Numbered from the stretch's first letter, positions 9,424 through 17,965 are shown. The stretch: DNA of 39,778 bases from Acidobacteria bacterium RIFCSPLOWO2_02_FULL_65_29 (GCA_001767435.1 MEKT01000205.1:1051-40828), one strand, 5' to 3'. Program-made: numbers and translations. The notes: generated from the sequence alone by a model not told the origin.

Positions 9424-10509
9424 ATGAACAGGACCCTTCACGACAAGACACCGACAGCCGCGTTGGATCGTCGCTCGTTCCTGACCGCCGCGCTCGCGGG
9501 CCTGGGCGCCGCTTCGGCGAGCGCGCAGGCCCCCGGGCAACCGCCGCAGGTCTCGCCGGTCCCAACCCCGCGCGACTGGTCTCGTCAGGATCCCCTTCAG
9601 TATCCAGATCCCGACATTGTGGCCCTCGACCCTCGCTTTCGCCGCTATATCGTCGGGAACACGGTTATCAGGCGGCTGCATTTCGGCACGCTCTGGGCCG
9701 AAGGTCCGGCGTGGAACGGCGTCGGGCGCTATCTCGTGTGGAGCGACATTCCGAACAACGTCCAGTTGCGCTGGATTGAAGAAGACGGGCGAGTCACCAC
9801 CTTCCGCAATCCGTCCGGCTACAGCAACGGGAACACGTTCGATTTCGAAGGACGTCAACTCTCCTGCGAACACGGCGGCCGCCGCGTCGTGCGCTATGAG
9901 GGCAACGGCACGGTGACCGTCATGGCCGACAAGTTTCAGGGGAAGCGCCTGAATTCGCCGAACGACGCGGTTGTTCATCCCGACGGCGCGATTTGGTTCA
10001 CGGACCCGATCTACGGCATCCGCGGCAACTACGAGGGTTTCAAGGCGGAGCAGGAGCTGCCGACCGCCGTCTACCGCGTGGACCCGGGGAGCTCGCAGAT
10101 CGAGAAGGTCAGCGACGAAGTCGGCGGCCCGAACGGGATCTGCTTTTCGCCCGACTACAAGAAGCTGTACGTCGCGGACACCGGTATGCCGCGAGAGATC
10201 AAAGTGTGGGATGTCGACAAGACGACGCTTCGCAATGGAAAGCGCTTCGTGCAGCTCGATGTCCCTGGAACTGGCGCGCCGTCGGCTGCGGACGGCATCC
10301 GCTGTGACGTGGACGGCAACCTCTGGGCCGGAGCGCGCCCTGGCGTTCAGATCATCGCGCCGACCGGCGAGCGCATCGGCATGATTCGCCTCCCGGAGAC
10401 GTGCGCCAACGTCTGCTTCGGAGGGACGAGACGCAATCGACTGCTCATGACGTCCAGTCAATCGCTGTATGCGGTCTACGTCGAGACCACCGGTGCTCAC
10501 ATTGCGTAG
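9424..10509 (+). CDS. SMP-30/gluconolactonase/LRE-like protein, Tat-exported
   Basis: A 361-residue protein from the ATG at 9424; an upstream ATG would overlap the previous gene by 14 bases and extend past the export signal. The twin-arginine motif DRRSFLTAALAG is followed by ASASAQ. The rest is a six-bladed propeller of the SMP-30 type: EGPAWNGVGRYLVWSDIPNN with the first metal-ligand Glu, NSPNDAVVHPDGAIWFTDP with the Asn/Asp ligands, GGPNGICFSPDYKKLYVADT, and AADGIRCDVDGNLWAG with a late Asp ligand. Relatives hydrolyse sugar lactones with a divalent metal. It follows the cyclase gene by 28 bases. Confidence 0.9.
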   Translation: MNRTLHDKTPTAALDRRSFLTAALAGLGAASASAQAPGQPPQVSPVPTPRDWSRQDPLQYPDPDIVALDPRFRRYIVGNTVIRRLHFGTLWAEGPAWNGVGRYLVWSDIPNNVQLRWIEEDGRVTTFRNPSGYSNGNTFDFEGRQLSCEHGGRRVVRYEGNGTVTVMADKFQGKRLNSPNDAVVHPDGAIWFTDPIYGIRGNYEGFKAEQELPTAVYRVDPGSSQIEKVSDEVGGPNGICFSPDYKKLYVADTGMPREIKVWDVDKTTLRNGKRFVQLDVPGTGAPSAADGIRCDVDGNLWAGARPGVQIIAPTGERIGMIRLPETCANVCFGGTRRNRLLMTSSQSLYAVYVETTGAHIA

Positions 10510-10511
10510 AC

Positions 10512-11819
10512 ATGAAGTCCCGCTCAGAACGCTTTGCGCCGGCGTGTAGCGCAGGACTTCAGTCCTGCCTACGGCGGCGCGCGTGCAGGCCGAAGGTCTC
10601 TGCGGGTCGGGCGCTGCTGCCGCTGCTCCTCGTCCTCGCGCTCTGTGTCGGGTGCCGGGGCGCCGGCAGCCCCATCCTCGTGCTCATCTCATTCGACGGT
10701 TGGCGCTGGGATTACATCGATCGCGCGAAGGTGCCGAATCTGCAGACGCTGGCGGCACGGGGCGTGCGGGCGGAAGGCCTGATTCCCTCGTTTCCGTCGA
10801 ACACGTTCCCAAGCCACTACACCCTCGTCACGGGACTCTATCCCGAGCACCACGGCATCGTCTCGAACAGCATGGTGGATCCCGTCATCGGAGAGCGCTT
10901 CAGCATGTCGGCCGACACGGCCAACGATCCGCGCTGGTGGGGCGGCGAGCCGCTCTGGGCGACCGCCATTCGCCAGGGGCGCCGCGCCGCCTCCATGTTC
11001 TGGCCGGGGTCGGAAGCCCCCATCGGCGGCGTGCGTCCGACGTACTGGCGACCGTTCGACGATGCCGTGCCCAATGCGGAGCGTGTGAGGCAGGTGCTCG
11101 AGTGGCTCGCGCTGCCCGCCGACGAGCGGCCTTCGTTCATCACGGTGTACTTCAGCGACGTCGACAGCGCCGGCCACGACTTTGGACCGGAGTCGACCGA
11201 AGTCCTGGACGCGGCGGGTCGACTGGACCAGGCGCTCGGCGATCTGATTGCGGGCATCGACACGCTGCAGCTCCTCGAGACCACGAGCGTGATTGTCGTA
11301 TCCGATCACGGAATGTCGCAGCTCGACGAGGATCGGATCATCCTTCTGGACGATTACCTGGATCTGTCGACGGTTGATGTGATCGACTGGACGCCGACGC
11401 TTGGGCTGGCGCTTCGCTCGGGGTCAGTCGACGCTGTGTACCAGTCGCTGAAGGGGAAGCATCCCGCGCTCGCCGTCTACAAGCGAGAGGACACGCCGTG
11501 GCACCTCCACTACAGCCGGCACCCGCGCATCCCACCGATCGTCGGGCTGGCAGACGAAGGCTGGAGGATCACCTCGCGTGAGCGCCTCGCCAGCGAGCGC
11601 GCCGCCGGTCGAAAGCCGGGCGGCGCACATGGCTATGACCCGGCGTACAAATCCATGCACGGTTTGTTCGTGGCCGCGGGACCGCGCCTGCGCAGGGGCG
11701 CGGTCTTGCCGGCTTTCGAGAGCGTCAACGTCTACGAGCTCATGTGCTGGCTTCTGGGGCTCGAGCCGGCGAGAAACGATGGCGATCGAGACGCGACGCG
11801 GGAATTCCTGGTGCCCTGA
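10512..11819 (+). CDS. ENPP-type alkaline phosphatase superfamily protein, probable lipoprotein
   Basis: A 435-residue type I phosphodiesterase/nucleotide pyrophosphatase domain. Metal and nucleophile motifs are present: LISFDGWRWDY (Asp62), FPSNTFPSHYTLVTG (Thr98 nucleophile), VYFSDVDSAGHDFGP, VIVVSDHGM and KSMHGLF. The enzyme should hydrolyse phosphodiester or pyrophosphate bonds outside the cytoplasm. A hydrophobic stretch with a lipobox-like LCVGC occurs only at about residue 45, because the first ~30 codons contain the palindromic repeat at 10546-10573. No ATG, GTG or TTG lies between that repeat and the signal core, so either the repeat is translated or a CTG is used. It starts two bases after the lactonase gene. 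Confidence 0.9.
   Translation: MKSRSERFAPACSAGLQSCLRRRACRPKVSAGRALLPLLLVLALCVGCRGAGSPILVLISFDGWRWDYIDRAKVPNLQTLAARGVRAEGLIPSFPSNTFPSHYTLVTGLYPEHHGIVSNSMVDPVIGERFSMSADTANDPRWWGGEPLWATAIRQGRRAASMFWPGSEAPIGGVRPTYWRPFDDAVPNAERVRQVLEWLALPADERPSFITVYFSDVDSAGHDFGPESTEVLDAAGRLDQALGDLIAGIDTLQLLETTSVIVVSDHGMSQLDEDRIILLDDYLDLSTVDVIDWTPTLGLALRSGSVDAVYQSLKGKHPALAVYKREDTPWHLHYSRHPRIPPIVGLADEGWRITSRERLASERAAGRKPGGAHGYDPAYKSMHGLFVAAGPRLRRGAVLPAFESVNVYELMCWLLGLEPARNDGDRDATREFLVP
10546..10573. repeat. Interspersed palindromic repeat inside a coding start
   Basis: The core at 10551-10568 is an 8-base perfect inverted repeat with a 2-base spacer (GCAGGACT-TC-AGTCCTGC), flanked by GTAG on the left and CTAC on the right. 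It lies within the first codons of the ENPP-type gene and is translated as part of an atypically long N-terminus. A related element, same GTAGC/GCAGG layout but different stem bases, occurs at 18441-18470. This resembles REP-like palindromes; I infer it recurs in the genome but only these two copies are visible here. Confidence 0.65.
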
Positions 11820-11862
11820 CGCGCTAGCGTTGGAAGCTGCTGTTTGGCTGGCCGGTGTGGTG

Positions 11863-12469
11863 ATGACGTCAAGACGTCTTATCGGATGCCTGTTGCTTGC
11901 GGTGATGGCGTTCGCAGCACAGGCCGGCGCTCAGGCGCCGTCGAGTGCGCCCGTGACCTTCGCCCGAGACGTCGCGTCGATCTTCGTCGACCGCTGCGGC
12001 ATGTGCCATCACCCGAACGGGTCCGCGCCGTTCAGTCTTCTGGACTACCCGACGGCCCGGCAGCACGCGACCCAGATCGCGGCCGTCACGAAGAGCCGCC
12101 TCGGCGGCGGCGCACTACAACCTGGGCACGGCGCTGGCGGCGGCGGGGCGGCTCGACGAGTCAATCGCTCGATTTCGTCGCGCGCTTCGGATCACACCCG
12201 ACTACGCGAGTGCCCACAACAATTTGGGCAACCTCCTCGTGCGCGTGGGGAATATCGGGGAAGCGTATCAGAGTTTTCGAGAGGCGGTGCGCCTCGCCCC
12301 CGCAAGCGCCGAGGCCCAATACAACGTCGGCAGCCTGGCGTTCGCCCGCGGCGACCTGCTCGAAGCGCTCGGACGATTTCAAAGGGCTGCTCGGCTCAAC
12401 CCAGAGTGGGCCACTCCCGAGGCCGCCCTTGCGTGGCTGCTCGCGACGTCAGCGCCCTCCGTGCGATAG
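11863..12469 (+). pseudogene. Cytochrome c/TPR protein gene with out-of-frame internal deletion
   Basis: The 5' part, frame of ATG 11863, encodes a signal peptide (LIGCLLLAVMAFAAQAGAQ) and a haem-binding start typical of secreted c-type cytochrome domains (FVDRCGMCHHPNGSAPFSL, CxxCH). At about 12097-12103 it switches frame to three TPR-like repeats (AHYNLGTALAAAGRLDESI, AHNNLGNLLVRVGN, AQYNVGSLAFARGDLLEAL) ending at 12469. Family members I recall have several hundred residues between these parts, so a deletion of roughly a kilobase joined them out of frame. Neither fragment should give the full product. Confidence 0.75.
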
Positions 12470-12478
12470 ACGGAAGAC

Positions 12479-12637
12479 TTAGGACGCGCGCTCGAATACA
12501 ACGGTTTGGGCGAGCAGATTCGGCCTCGCCGTCCTGCTGGCCAATAGCCTGACGCGCCCTTGCCGCTTCGCCGGCTCCGCGTCTGCTTCAGGCTGGTGAT
12601 ACGCCGTCGAGACGCGCCTCTTCATCCAATCCAGCAT
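12479..12637 (-). CDS. Small ORF of unknown function (52 aa)
   Basis: The ATG at 12637 lies 7 bases after the stop of the 56-residue gene upstream, with that gene's GGAGGAATGA end giving a good ribosome-binding site. The product (start MLDWMKRRVSTAYHQ) is basic, with no recognisable domain or export signal. It could be a real small gene co-translated with its neighbour or chance coding; the spacing and ribosome-binding site are the only support. Confidence 0.35.
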   Translation of the reverse strand: MLDWMKRRVSTAYHQPEADAEPAKRQGRVRLLASRTARPNLLAQTVVFERAS

Positions 12638-12644
12638 GGGGCTC

Positions 12645-12815
12645 TCATTCCTCCCGATTGAACAGTTCGGACAGCCGCGCGATGGCCTCTTCGTGGCTAT
12701 CGAACCACCGATCCGTCGGCAGAATCGGTAGCCTGTCACCGTCCACGAATTTGTCCGGCAGCCGGAGCAGCACGTACTTGTGCGTGATCGGGTCTTCGTA
12801 GATCGTGTACTTCAT
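12645..12815 (-). CDS. Small conserved-looking protein (56 aa), unknown function
   Basis: A 56-codon frame from ATG at 12815 to TGA at 12645-12647. The product (MKYTIYEDPITHKYVLLRLP ... SHEEAIARLSELFNREE) has regular alternation of charged and hydrophobic residues and a predicted C-terminal helix, as expected of a real globular small protein. Its size and neighbouring small ORF recall toxin-antitoxin or regulatory pairs, but I cannot assign a family. It is followed 7 bases later by a second small ORF. Confidence 0.5.
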   Translation of the reverse strand: MKYTIYEDPITHKYVLLRLPDKFVDGDRLPILPTDRWFDSHEEAIARLSELFNREE

Positions 12816-12871
12816 GAAACTCTACAGCAATCTTACGTCCTGACCAGCCCTCGCGAGTGTGCAACGCTGCC

Positions 12872-13399
12872 TTATTTCTTGTTCCGTGTGAGGAGGTCGT
12901 AAATCAGCCCGCCGACGCCGCCAGCGGCTGCGCCCACGGCAGCTCCCTTTTTGCCACCGGCCAACGCGCCGATGGCGGTTCCCGCGCCGGCGCTTCCACC
13001 GATGATCAACGCTTCCTTCTCCCACGAACGCTTGTTCGCGCGTTGAGGCTCCGGTCTTGTCTCGACGATGGCCGGGGAACGGGCCAGCTCGGCGCGACTC
13101 GCATTGTCGCTAAGTCGCACGGGATGCAGCCCTTGCTCGTCGCGAAGATAGACGGTCTGTGTGTCGTTCGTCTGCCTTTGCGGAATGAAAAGATGTCCTT
13201 GACGCCCGTTCGCCAGAGCGATCGGCACGAGCGTGCCCGTCAGGGGGCCATCGGACGTGGCGATCGTGTCGGTGTACCCGCCTGACACTCCGTATAGCTG
13301 CTCGATCTGCCGGGCGTCCATGGCCTGGGCGTCCCGTGTGCACGCCGCGAATAGAGTCGCGCCCAGTAGCGCCAACGCAAACGCCGTCATGATTTTCAT
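12872..13399 (-). CDS. Lipoprotein with C-terminal glycine-zipper segment
   Basis: A 175-residue predicted lipoprotein: signal MKIMTAFALALLGATLFAAC with lipobox F17-A-A-C20. The central part (GTLVPIALANGRQGHLFIPQ, TQTVYLRDEQGLHPVRLS) is unassigned. The C-terminus holds a glycine/alanine zipper (GGSAGAGTAIGALAGGKKGA, GAAAGGVGGLIYDLL), a membrane-interacting helix pair seen in stress lipoproteins. Its promoter region carries the TGTTC-N6-GCACA dyad 81 bases upstream. That whole upstream region and the first nine codons are duplicated at 30550-30690, where the rest of the gene is missing. Confidence 0.78.
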   Translation of the reverse strand: MKIMTAFALALLGATLFAACTRDAQAMDARQIEQLYGVSGGYTDTIATSDGPLTGTLVPIALANGRQGHLFIPQRQTNDTQTVYLRDEQGLHPVRLSDNASRAELARSPAIVETRPEPQRANKRSWEKEALIIGGSAGAGTAIGALAGGKKGAAVGAAAGGVGGLIYDLLTRNKK

Positions 13400-13513
13400 G
13401 TGTGTGCCTCAGTAGACGACCAACAGGATCGCAGGTCGTTTCATGCCCGTCCACTGTATGCGAGGCGTCTTCGGTTGCCTGTTCCCAATTGCACAGCGGA
13501 CCGCCGCCGGGAT
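13373..13513. repeat. Leader module copy 1 (promoter and first codons of the lipoprotein gene)
   Basis: These 141 bases align without gaps to 30550-30690 (constant offset 17,177) with only scattered substitutions. The module contains the first codons of the lipoprotein gene (MKIMTAFAL on the reverse strand), its leader and the dyad at 13480-13495. Beyond both edges the two loci are unrelated. Confidence 0.85.
13480..13495. promoter_or_regulatory. Putative CRP/FNR-type operator, TGTTC-N6-GCACA
   Basis: A 16-base dyad with spacer CCAATT, 81 bases upstream of the lipoprotein ATG. It belongs to the set TGTKC-N6-GMACA found upstream of several genes between 13 and 35 kb. The 5-6-5 geometry equals that of CRP sites. 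Confidence 0.5.
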
Positions 13514-13538
13514 CGACAACGCTCGCCAGCCACCCAGG

Positions 13539-14567
13539 TTACAGTGCGTTCAGCTCCGCGATTCTCTTCCGAACGGCGTGCGTGTAGACGCCGATTTCTT
13601 CGGGCGTATAGCCTGCGGCGCGAAAGCCGTCGCGGATCTGTTTATCGGAAAGCATCGACAGTCTGCGCCCCAGCCATTTCGCATCGGCGCGTGGGACCTT
13701 CTTGGTGACCTCTTCCATCCTGGAGCGTGCCAAATAGTGGGGGACGTTCAGCGCCACCAGGAAAAAGGGCCGGCTGTGCAGCACGAAATCAATGAAGTCG
13801 GACGTTGCGCTCTCGACAAACTTCGAGTCCGCATACTCCTGGGGCGCGCTCTTGGAGCGCGTGATGCTGTTGCCCGTATTTCCAAACGAGGCGCCCAGGT
13901 CGGTGACCAGGTACCGGCGCTCGCCGCCCATTTCGTAGATCGAGTTGTTGACGTCTTTCAGGTCCCAGTTATTCAACAATGCCATCATGACGCGTAAACC
14001 GTTCAGTTCCCGCTTGTCGATGAAAGGATTGTCGAACCAATCCCACGTGCCGAGCCTCTCCACGCCCATCAGCTTGCGTTCGAGGCGCGCTCCGTGAATC
14101 GTGCCGCCCCGTGAGACAAATTCCTCACCACGGTGTAACGTCGGCACACCCGTCACCGTGAGCTCGGCCAAGTAATAGTCTTCATCAACGAAATAGCCAG
14201 CCGCCCACAGAAAGCGCGACGCCGCAGTTTCCGACTGGGGTTCCTCGCCGAGTTTCACCTTCCAGTGGACGCCGTGTTGGTCTGCGATCTCGAACTTCGG
14301 GCTGGTTGCCAGCATGTCTTCCTTCAGGAAGGTGAATGTGCCTTTGGGGTTCGGCGCGTGCCCTTTCCCCCCGGCGCCATAGATCAGATTCAAGGACGCC
14401 ATCTGGCCTGGATCCCGCCAGATCACCCCCCGCACGTTGGTGGCGTTTCCCGTCTCGTTGTCTCTATCCGCCTTTTGCGCAGTCAACGATGCCGCAAACG
14501 CCAAAAGCACCAGCATCAATATGGAGTGCAGCGTCAGTAACACGGATCGGCATAGCCTTCGTCTCAT
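13539..14567 (-). CDS. Exported protein with kinase-like catalytic motifs
   Basis: A 342-residue protein. ATG at 14567 is preferred to a GTG 18 bases upstream that overlaps the PBP stop, because the same ATGAGNCGAAGGCT start recurs at 31708. A signal peptide spans residues 1-30 (MLVLLAFAASLTAQ). The body shows the spaced residues of a protein-kinase-like fold: Lys105 in WKVKLG, Glu113 in SETAASRFLW, D202-L-K-D-V-N207 (a DxKxxN loop) and D223-L-G in VTDLGASFG. I recall the family as well conserved and unannotated in Acidobacteria. If active it would phosphorylate something outside the cytoplasm, like secreted Fam20/CotH-type kinases. It is 14 bases downstream of the PBP gene. The kinase assignment is an inference from motifs. 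Confidence 0.72.
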   Translation of the reverse strand: MRRRLCRSVLLTLHSILMLVLLAFAASLTAQKADRDNETGNATNVRGVIWRDPGQMASLNLIYGAGGKGHAPNPKGTFTFLKEDMLATSPKFEIADQHGVHWKVKLGEEPQSETAASRFLWAAGYFVDEDYYLAELTVTGVPTLHRGEEFVSRGGTIHGARLERKLMGVERLGTWDWFDNPFIDKRELNGLRVMMALLNNWDLKDVNNSIYEMGGERRYLVTDLGASFGNTGNSITRSKSAPQEYADSKFVESATSDFIDFVLHSRPFFLVALNVPHYLARSRMEEVTKKVPRADAKWLGRRLSMLSDKQIRDGFRAAGYTPEEIGVYTHAVRKRIAELNAL

Positions 14568-14581
14568 GGTGGAGGAAGTCC

Positions 14582-16855
14582 TCACCGTTCCGATCCCATC
14601 CCGCCGGCTGTGCTCGACACAGCGGCTTGTGATACGAGCACTGGCGCATCGCCCTGCAGGTAGCCGGTGATGCGTTGTTCCATCTGATCCGGAAACGCCG
14701 GCGCCGGCCCCACGATGCCGTCGCGGTACACCTTCAGCATCACTTCCTGAAACACCGGGAGCGCCACACGACCCCCGGTTTCACTCGGGCCGAGCGAACG
14801 ATTGTCGTCGAACCCGATCCGCACCGCGACGGTGATGCCGTCGACGCCGTAGGTAGAGCCCACGAAGAGCGCATCTCTGAACTCGTTGGTCGTGCCCGTC
14901 TTTCCCATCACGGCAATCGGAAACCCGCGCGAGTCCAGGGCATGCGCGGTGCCCGTCGGGATGCGCACGACACCCCGCAGGCCCTCCTGAATGAGCGCGA
15001 GCGTACCGTCGGCCATCGAGATGGGCCGGCTGCGGTGTTCCTTCTCGTCCACGACTTCGCCCAGATGGCGGACGATGCGCTGAATCACGTACGGCTGCGC
15101 GAGGACACCCGATGCGATCGTGCGGTACGCCGTCGCCAGTTCCAGTAAGCTGACTTCGGACGCACCGAGCGCCGTCGTCGCATAGCGTTGCAATGGCGTC
15201 TGCACGCCGAGACTGCGTGACGTCTGCAGGATGGCGTCGATCCCGATCTGCGTCGTGATCCAGATCGCGACCGCGTTTCTCGACTCGGCGAGCGCCTCCC
15301 GGATCGGGATCAGGCCCTTGAAGCGGCCGTCGTAGTTCGAAATCCATTTCGGTTCGACTTCGACGCCGTTCGGCACACTGATGGGCTCGTCGGGCACGAG
15401 GGTTTCGAGCGCGAAGTCGCCGTGCCGGAACGCGGCCAGATACACGATGGGCTTCATGGCCGACCCCGGTTGCCGCAGCGACTGTCTGACGCGGTTGAAG
15501 TCGCTGTACGACGTCGCGCGGCCGTGATAGACCTGCCGGCCGCCCGTCTCGGCCAGAATGCTCCCGTCGCGGTTCTTCAGCACGACGATCGAGCCCTGGA
15601 CCACCCCTCGGGCGCCCGGGTGTCGCCGCTCATAACGCTCCAGGCCGTGTTCCAACGCGTCGCTCACGATGCGCTGCACGCGGGCATCCACCGTCGAGAA
15701 CACCTGGATGTGCCCCTGCAGGAGATCGTCAATGCTGAGGTCGGCGTGTGCCGACTCGAGTTCGTCAAGAACGTGTTCGACCACGGCAGACGACCGGAAC
15801 GGCTGCGACGCGCGCGGCACGAAGTCCGGAAGGGGTCGCTGCTGGGCTCCTGTCATCTGGTCGCGAGAGATGAAGCCCTGCGCGGCCATGAGCGCCAGGA
15901 TCTGGTTTCGGCGGCGCAGGATGGGGACGGCGTCGTCGGCGGAGGGCGCGTAGTCGCGGGGCGACTTCGCAATGCCCGCCAGGAGCGCCGCTTTGTCGAC
16001 ATCCTCGGTGGTGAACGTGGAGAGAGGCCGGCCGAAATAGTACTCCGTCGCCCGCGCAAATCCGTACTGCCCATCACCCATGTACACGAAACTGGCATAG
16101 CGGGCGAGGATCTCTTCCTTCGCACGGCGCTTCGACCCGAACTGCCGGCGCATCTGTTGTTCGATCCACAACGACAGCCCGATCTCTTCGCGCTTCCGGA
16201 TCACCATGTTCACGTTCCGCGCGCCAATCACCGACGACAGGGCGCGGGGCAGAATGCCCAGGCTCCGAAGTTGGTAGCTGTTTTCCTGGGACGTCTGGCG
16301 CTGGAGAAAGACACCGCGCGCGAGCTGTTGCGTGATCGTCGAGCCGCCCTGCGGGAAAATCGCCGGGCCGCGCATGTTGTCCCGCCGTCCTCCCGTCAGA
16401 AGCCGCGTCCCCCATGCACCCACCCTCACCTTACTGATCACGCGAGGCATGCTGAGGTAGTCGACGCCGTTATGGGAGAAAAAGCGCTTGTCCTCTGCGG
16501 CGAGAATCGCCTCACGCACCACCGGGGGAATGTCCGCGTACTGCGTGATGTGGCGGTACTCTCTGGCGAGCTCGATGAGCGGCTGGCGATTCCTATCATA
16601 GACGTGACCGATGGTAGGAAATTCAAACCGCGCGAATGGCCCCAGGTCGGGAAGGTTCTCGCGATCGAAGCAGACGTGGTACACGGCGATGACGGTCGAC
16701 AGCGCGGCGCCCGAGGCGGCGCCTGCGAGCGCGGCGCACGCCAGCAAGACGACGACGCCGCGAGTCCACCTCTTCGCAGGTGGCCCGCCTCGCCACATCG
16801 GAGGACTTTCCAGGGCTGGCGCAGCCGCGGCCGCGCCCGTCCACACGCGCATCAT
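14582..16855 (-). CDS. Class A penicillin-binding protein (transglycosylase/transpeptidase)
   Basis: A bifunctional peptidoglycan synthase, 757 residues from the ATG at 16855 (a GTG two codons upstream is possible). One membrane anchor lies at about residues 32-60. The GT51 domain has ILAAEDKRFFSHNGVD (catalytic Glu121), FPQGGSTITQQLARGVF and RKREEIGLSLWIEQQ. The transpeptidase domain has S465-A-M-K, the ESRN motif in place of SxN, and K652-T-G. The domain order and length are normal for PBP1A-like proteins. It lies between DUF3309 and the kinase-like gene, with gaps of 12 and 14 bases, so the three form an operon. A short remnant of a paralogue is at 30741-30795. Confidence 0.93.
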   Translation of the reverse strand: MMRVWTGAAAAAPALESPPMWRGGPPAKRWTRGVVVLLACAALAGAASGAALSTVIAVYHVCFDRENLPDLGPFARFEFPTIGHVYDRNRQPLIELAREYRHITQYADIPPVVREAILAAEDKRFFSHNGVDYLSMPRVISKVRVGAWGTRLLTGGRRDNMRGPAIFPQGGSTITQQLARGVFLQRQTSQENSYQLRSLGILPRALSSVIGARNVNMVIRKREEIGLSLWIEQQMRRQFGSKRRAKEEILARYASFVYMGDGQYGFARATEYYFGRPLSTFTTEDVDKAALLAGIAKSPRDYAPSADDAVPILRRRNQILALMAAQGFISRDQMTGAQQRPLPDFVPRASQPFRSSAVVEHVLDELESAHADLSIDDLLQGHIQVFSTVDARVQRIVSDALEHGLERYERRHPGARGVVQGSIVVLKNRDGSILAETGGRQVYHGRATSYSDFNRVRQSLRQPGSAMKPIVYLAAFRHGDFALETLVPDEPISVPNGVEVEPKWISNYDGRFKGLIPIREALAESRNAVAIWITTQIGIDAILQTSRSLGVQTPLQRYATTALGASEVSLLELATAYRTIASGVLAQPYVIQRIVRHLGEVVDEKEHRSRPISMADGTLALIQEGLRGVVRIPTGTAHALDSRGFPIAVMGKTGTTNEFRDALFVGSTYGVDGITVAVRIGFDDNRSLGPSETGGRVALPVFQEVMLKVYRDGIVGPAPAFPDQMEQRITGYLQGDAPVLVSQAAVSSTAGGMGSER

Positions 16856-16867
16856 GTTCACCGCGGC

Positions 16868-17020
16868 CTAGATTCGACCGGTCAGGAGCAGGATCACCAC
16901 AATCAGCGCAACCAGGCCCAACCCGCCGCTGGGGCCATAACCCCAATTGCGGCTATGCGGCCACGCCGGAATGGCTCCAAGCAGCATCAGCACCGCGAGA
17001 ACGATCAGAATCGTCACCAT
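16868..17020 (-). CDS. DUF3309 family small membrane protein
   Basis: A 50-residue membrane peptide with two hydrophobic segments (TILIVLAVLMLLGAIPAW and LGLVALIVVILLLTGRI) and the linker WPHSRNWGYGPSGG, which is the DUF3309 signature. An AGGAGGACAAC ribosome-binding site precedes the ATG. Function is unknown. It heads the operon with the PBP and kinase-like genes. Its leader is duplicated at 30798-30836 without the coding region. Confidence 0.85.
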   Translation of the reverse strand: MVTILIVLAVLMLLGAIPAWPHSRNWGYGPSGGLGLVALIVVILLLTGRI

Positions 17021-17087
17021 GTTGTCCTCCTCACCGAGTAACAGACCGAATGTCTTCCGATGCAATGCGTGTGTGCATAGCCGACCT

Positions 17088-17873
17088 TTACCGTTCGGCC
17101 TGGAGACTCGCGGCCTTATCGAGCCTGAACGTGAGCAGCGTTTCTGCGGGGACGCGAATGTCCTTCCCCCTGTTGAGCACCTGAACGCCCGCCCCGCCGG
17201 CCGCGCCCACCAGGACGCCAATGGCCGCGCCCTTGGTGCCGCCCGCGATGGCGCCGATGATCGTCCCGAGCGCGGCGCCGCCCCCTACGGTCTCAGCCGT
17301 CCGCTTGTTCTTGCCGATGCCGGTGCCGGTGTCGTTCTTCAGGTCCGTGGTGCTCACAAGGTACCGTCGCCCGCTGACCGTCATCGATTGCATGTCGAGC
17401 ACGATGTCGGGGCTGCCCGTCGCTCCGCCGGACGTCATCTCCCGTACGACGAGTACGGCGTGGGAACCCGCGGGGATGATCACGTTGTGAGACTCTCCGA
17501 GGATGTCTCGCTCGACGATGGCCGAGAAGGTTTGATCCACGACAGCGGTCGAGGAATCGATGTCTTCAGCCGTTCGAACCGTCAGCTCCGTCCCACTCGG
17601 GAGCCTCTCGAGCCGGCGCATGTTTCCGCTCGGCGTCCCGAAGGCGGCAGTTCGCTGACTCGCCCTGGTGAATTCGAGCGCGTCGACCTGGTTCGCGTTG
17701 TAGCGGCGCGAGACGCCGGACGCGTCCTCGAAGGTAATCGTCCGCGCGGCGATGCTCACGACCCTGCCGGGAACGCGCGTGCCGTCCCACAGAATCAACG
17801 TGTCGGCCGACGAAATGGCTGCCAGCGACACGACACACAGGCTCATCGCCGTGGCGATGACAATTCTTTTCAT
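17088..17873 (-). CDS. Exported glycine-zipper protein with N-terminal beta module
   Basis: A 261-residue protein. Signal [23 protein letters not shown]; then a beta-strand module ([21 protein letters not shown] to VDALEF, residues 26-70) similar to modules in the protein at 29630-30448; a middle domain ([30 protein letters not shown]); a glycine-zipper pair at about 200-235 ([20 protein letters not shown]); and the end [13 protein letters not shown]. The pattern suggests an envelope-associated scaffold; the function is unknown. The leader and the first eight codons closely match those of the M48 protease gene at 33200. A TGTAC-N6-GCACA dyad lies 93 bases upstream. Confidence 0.8.
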   Translation of the reverse strand: MKRIVIATAMSLCVVSLAAISSADTLILWDGTRVPGRVVSIAARTITFEDASGVSRRYNANQVDALEFTRASQRTAAFGTPSGNMRRLERLPSGTELTVRTAEDIDSSTAVVDQTFSAIVERDILGESHNVIIPAGSHAVLVVREMTSGGATGSPDIVLDMQSMTVSGRRYLVSTTDLKNDTGTGIGKNKRTAETVGGGAALGTIIGAIAGGTKGAAIGVLVGAAGGAGVQVLNRGKDIRVPAETLLTFRLDKAASLQAER

Positions 17874-17965
17874 GAAACACTTCCTTCTGAGTTGTCTGAC
17901 TCGGGGGGCCGCTGCGAGAGGACGGCCGACGCTGACGATCGTAGGAGCGGTGTGCGATCGCGGTC

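Noticed and set aside
15422-17041. 539-codon forward frame opposite the PBP gene
   Set aside because: Antisense shadow; the PBP on the other strand has all catalytic motifs.
17066-17085. TGTGC half-site upstream of the DUF3309 gene as a further operator
   Set aside because: Only one half matches; the second half (GACCT) differs at two positions, so it was not added to the motif set.
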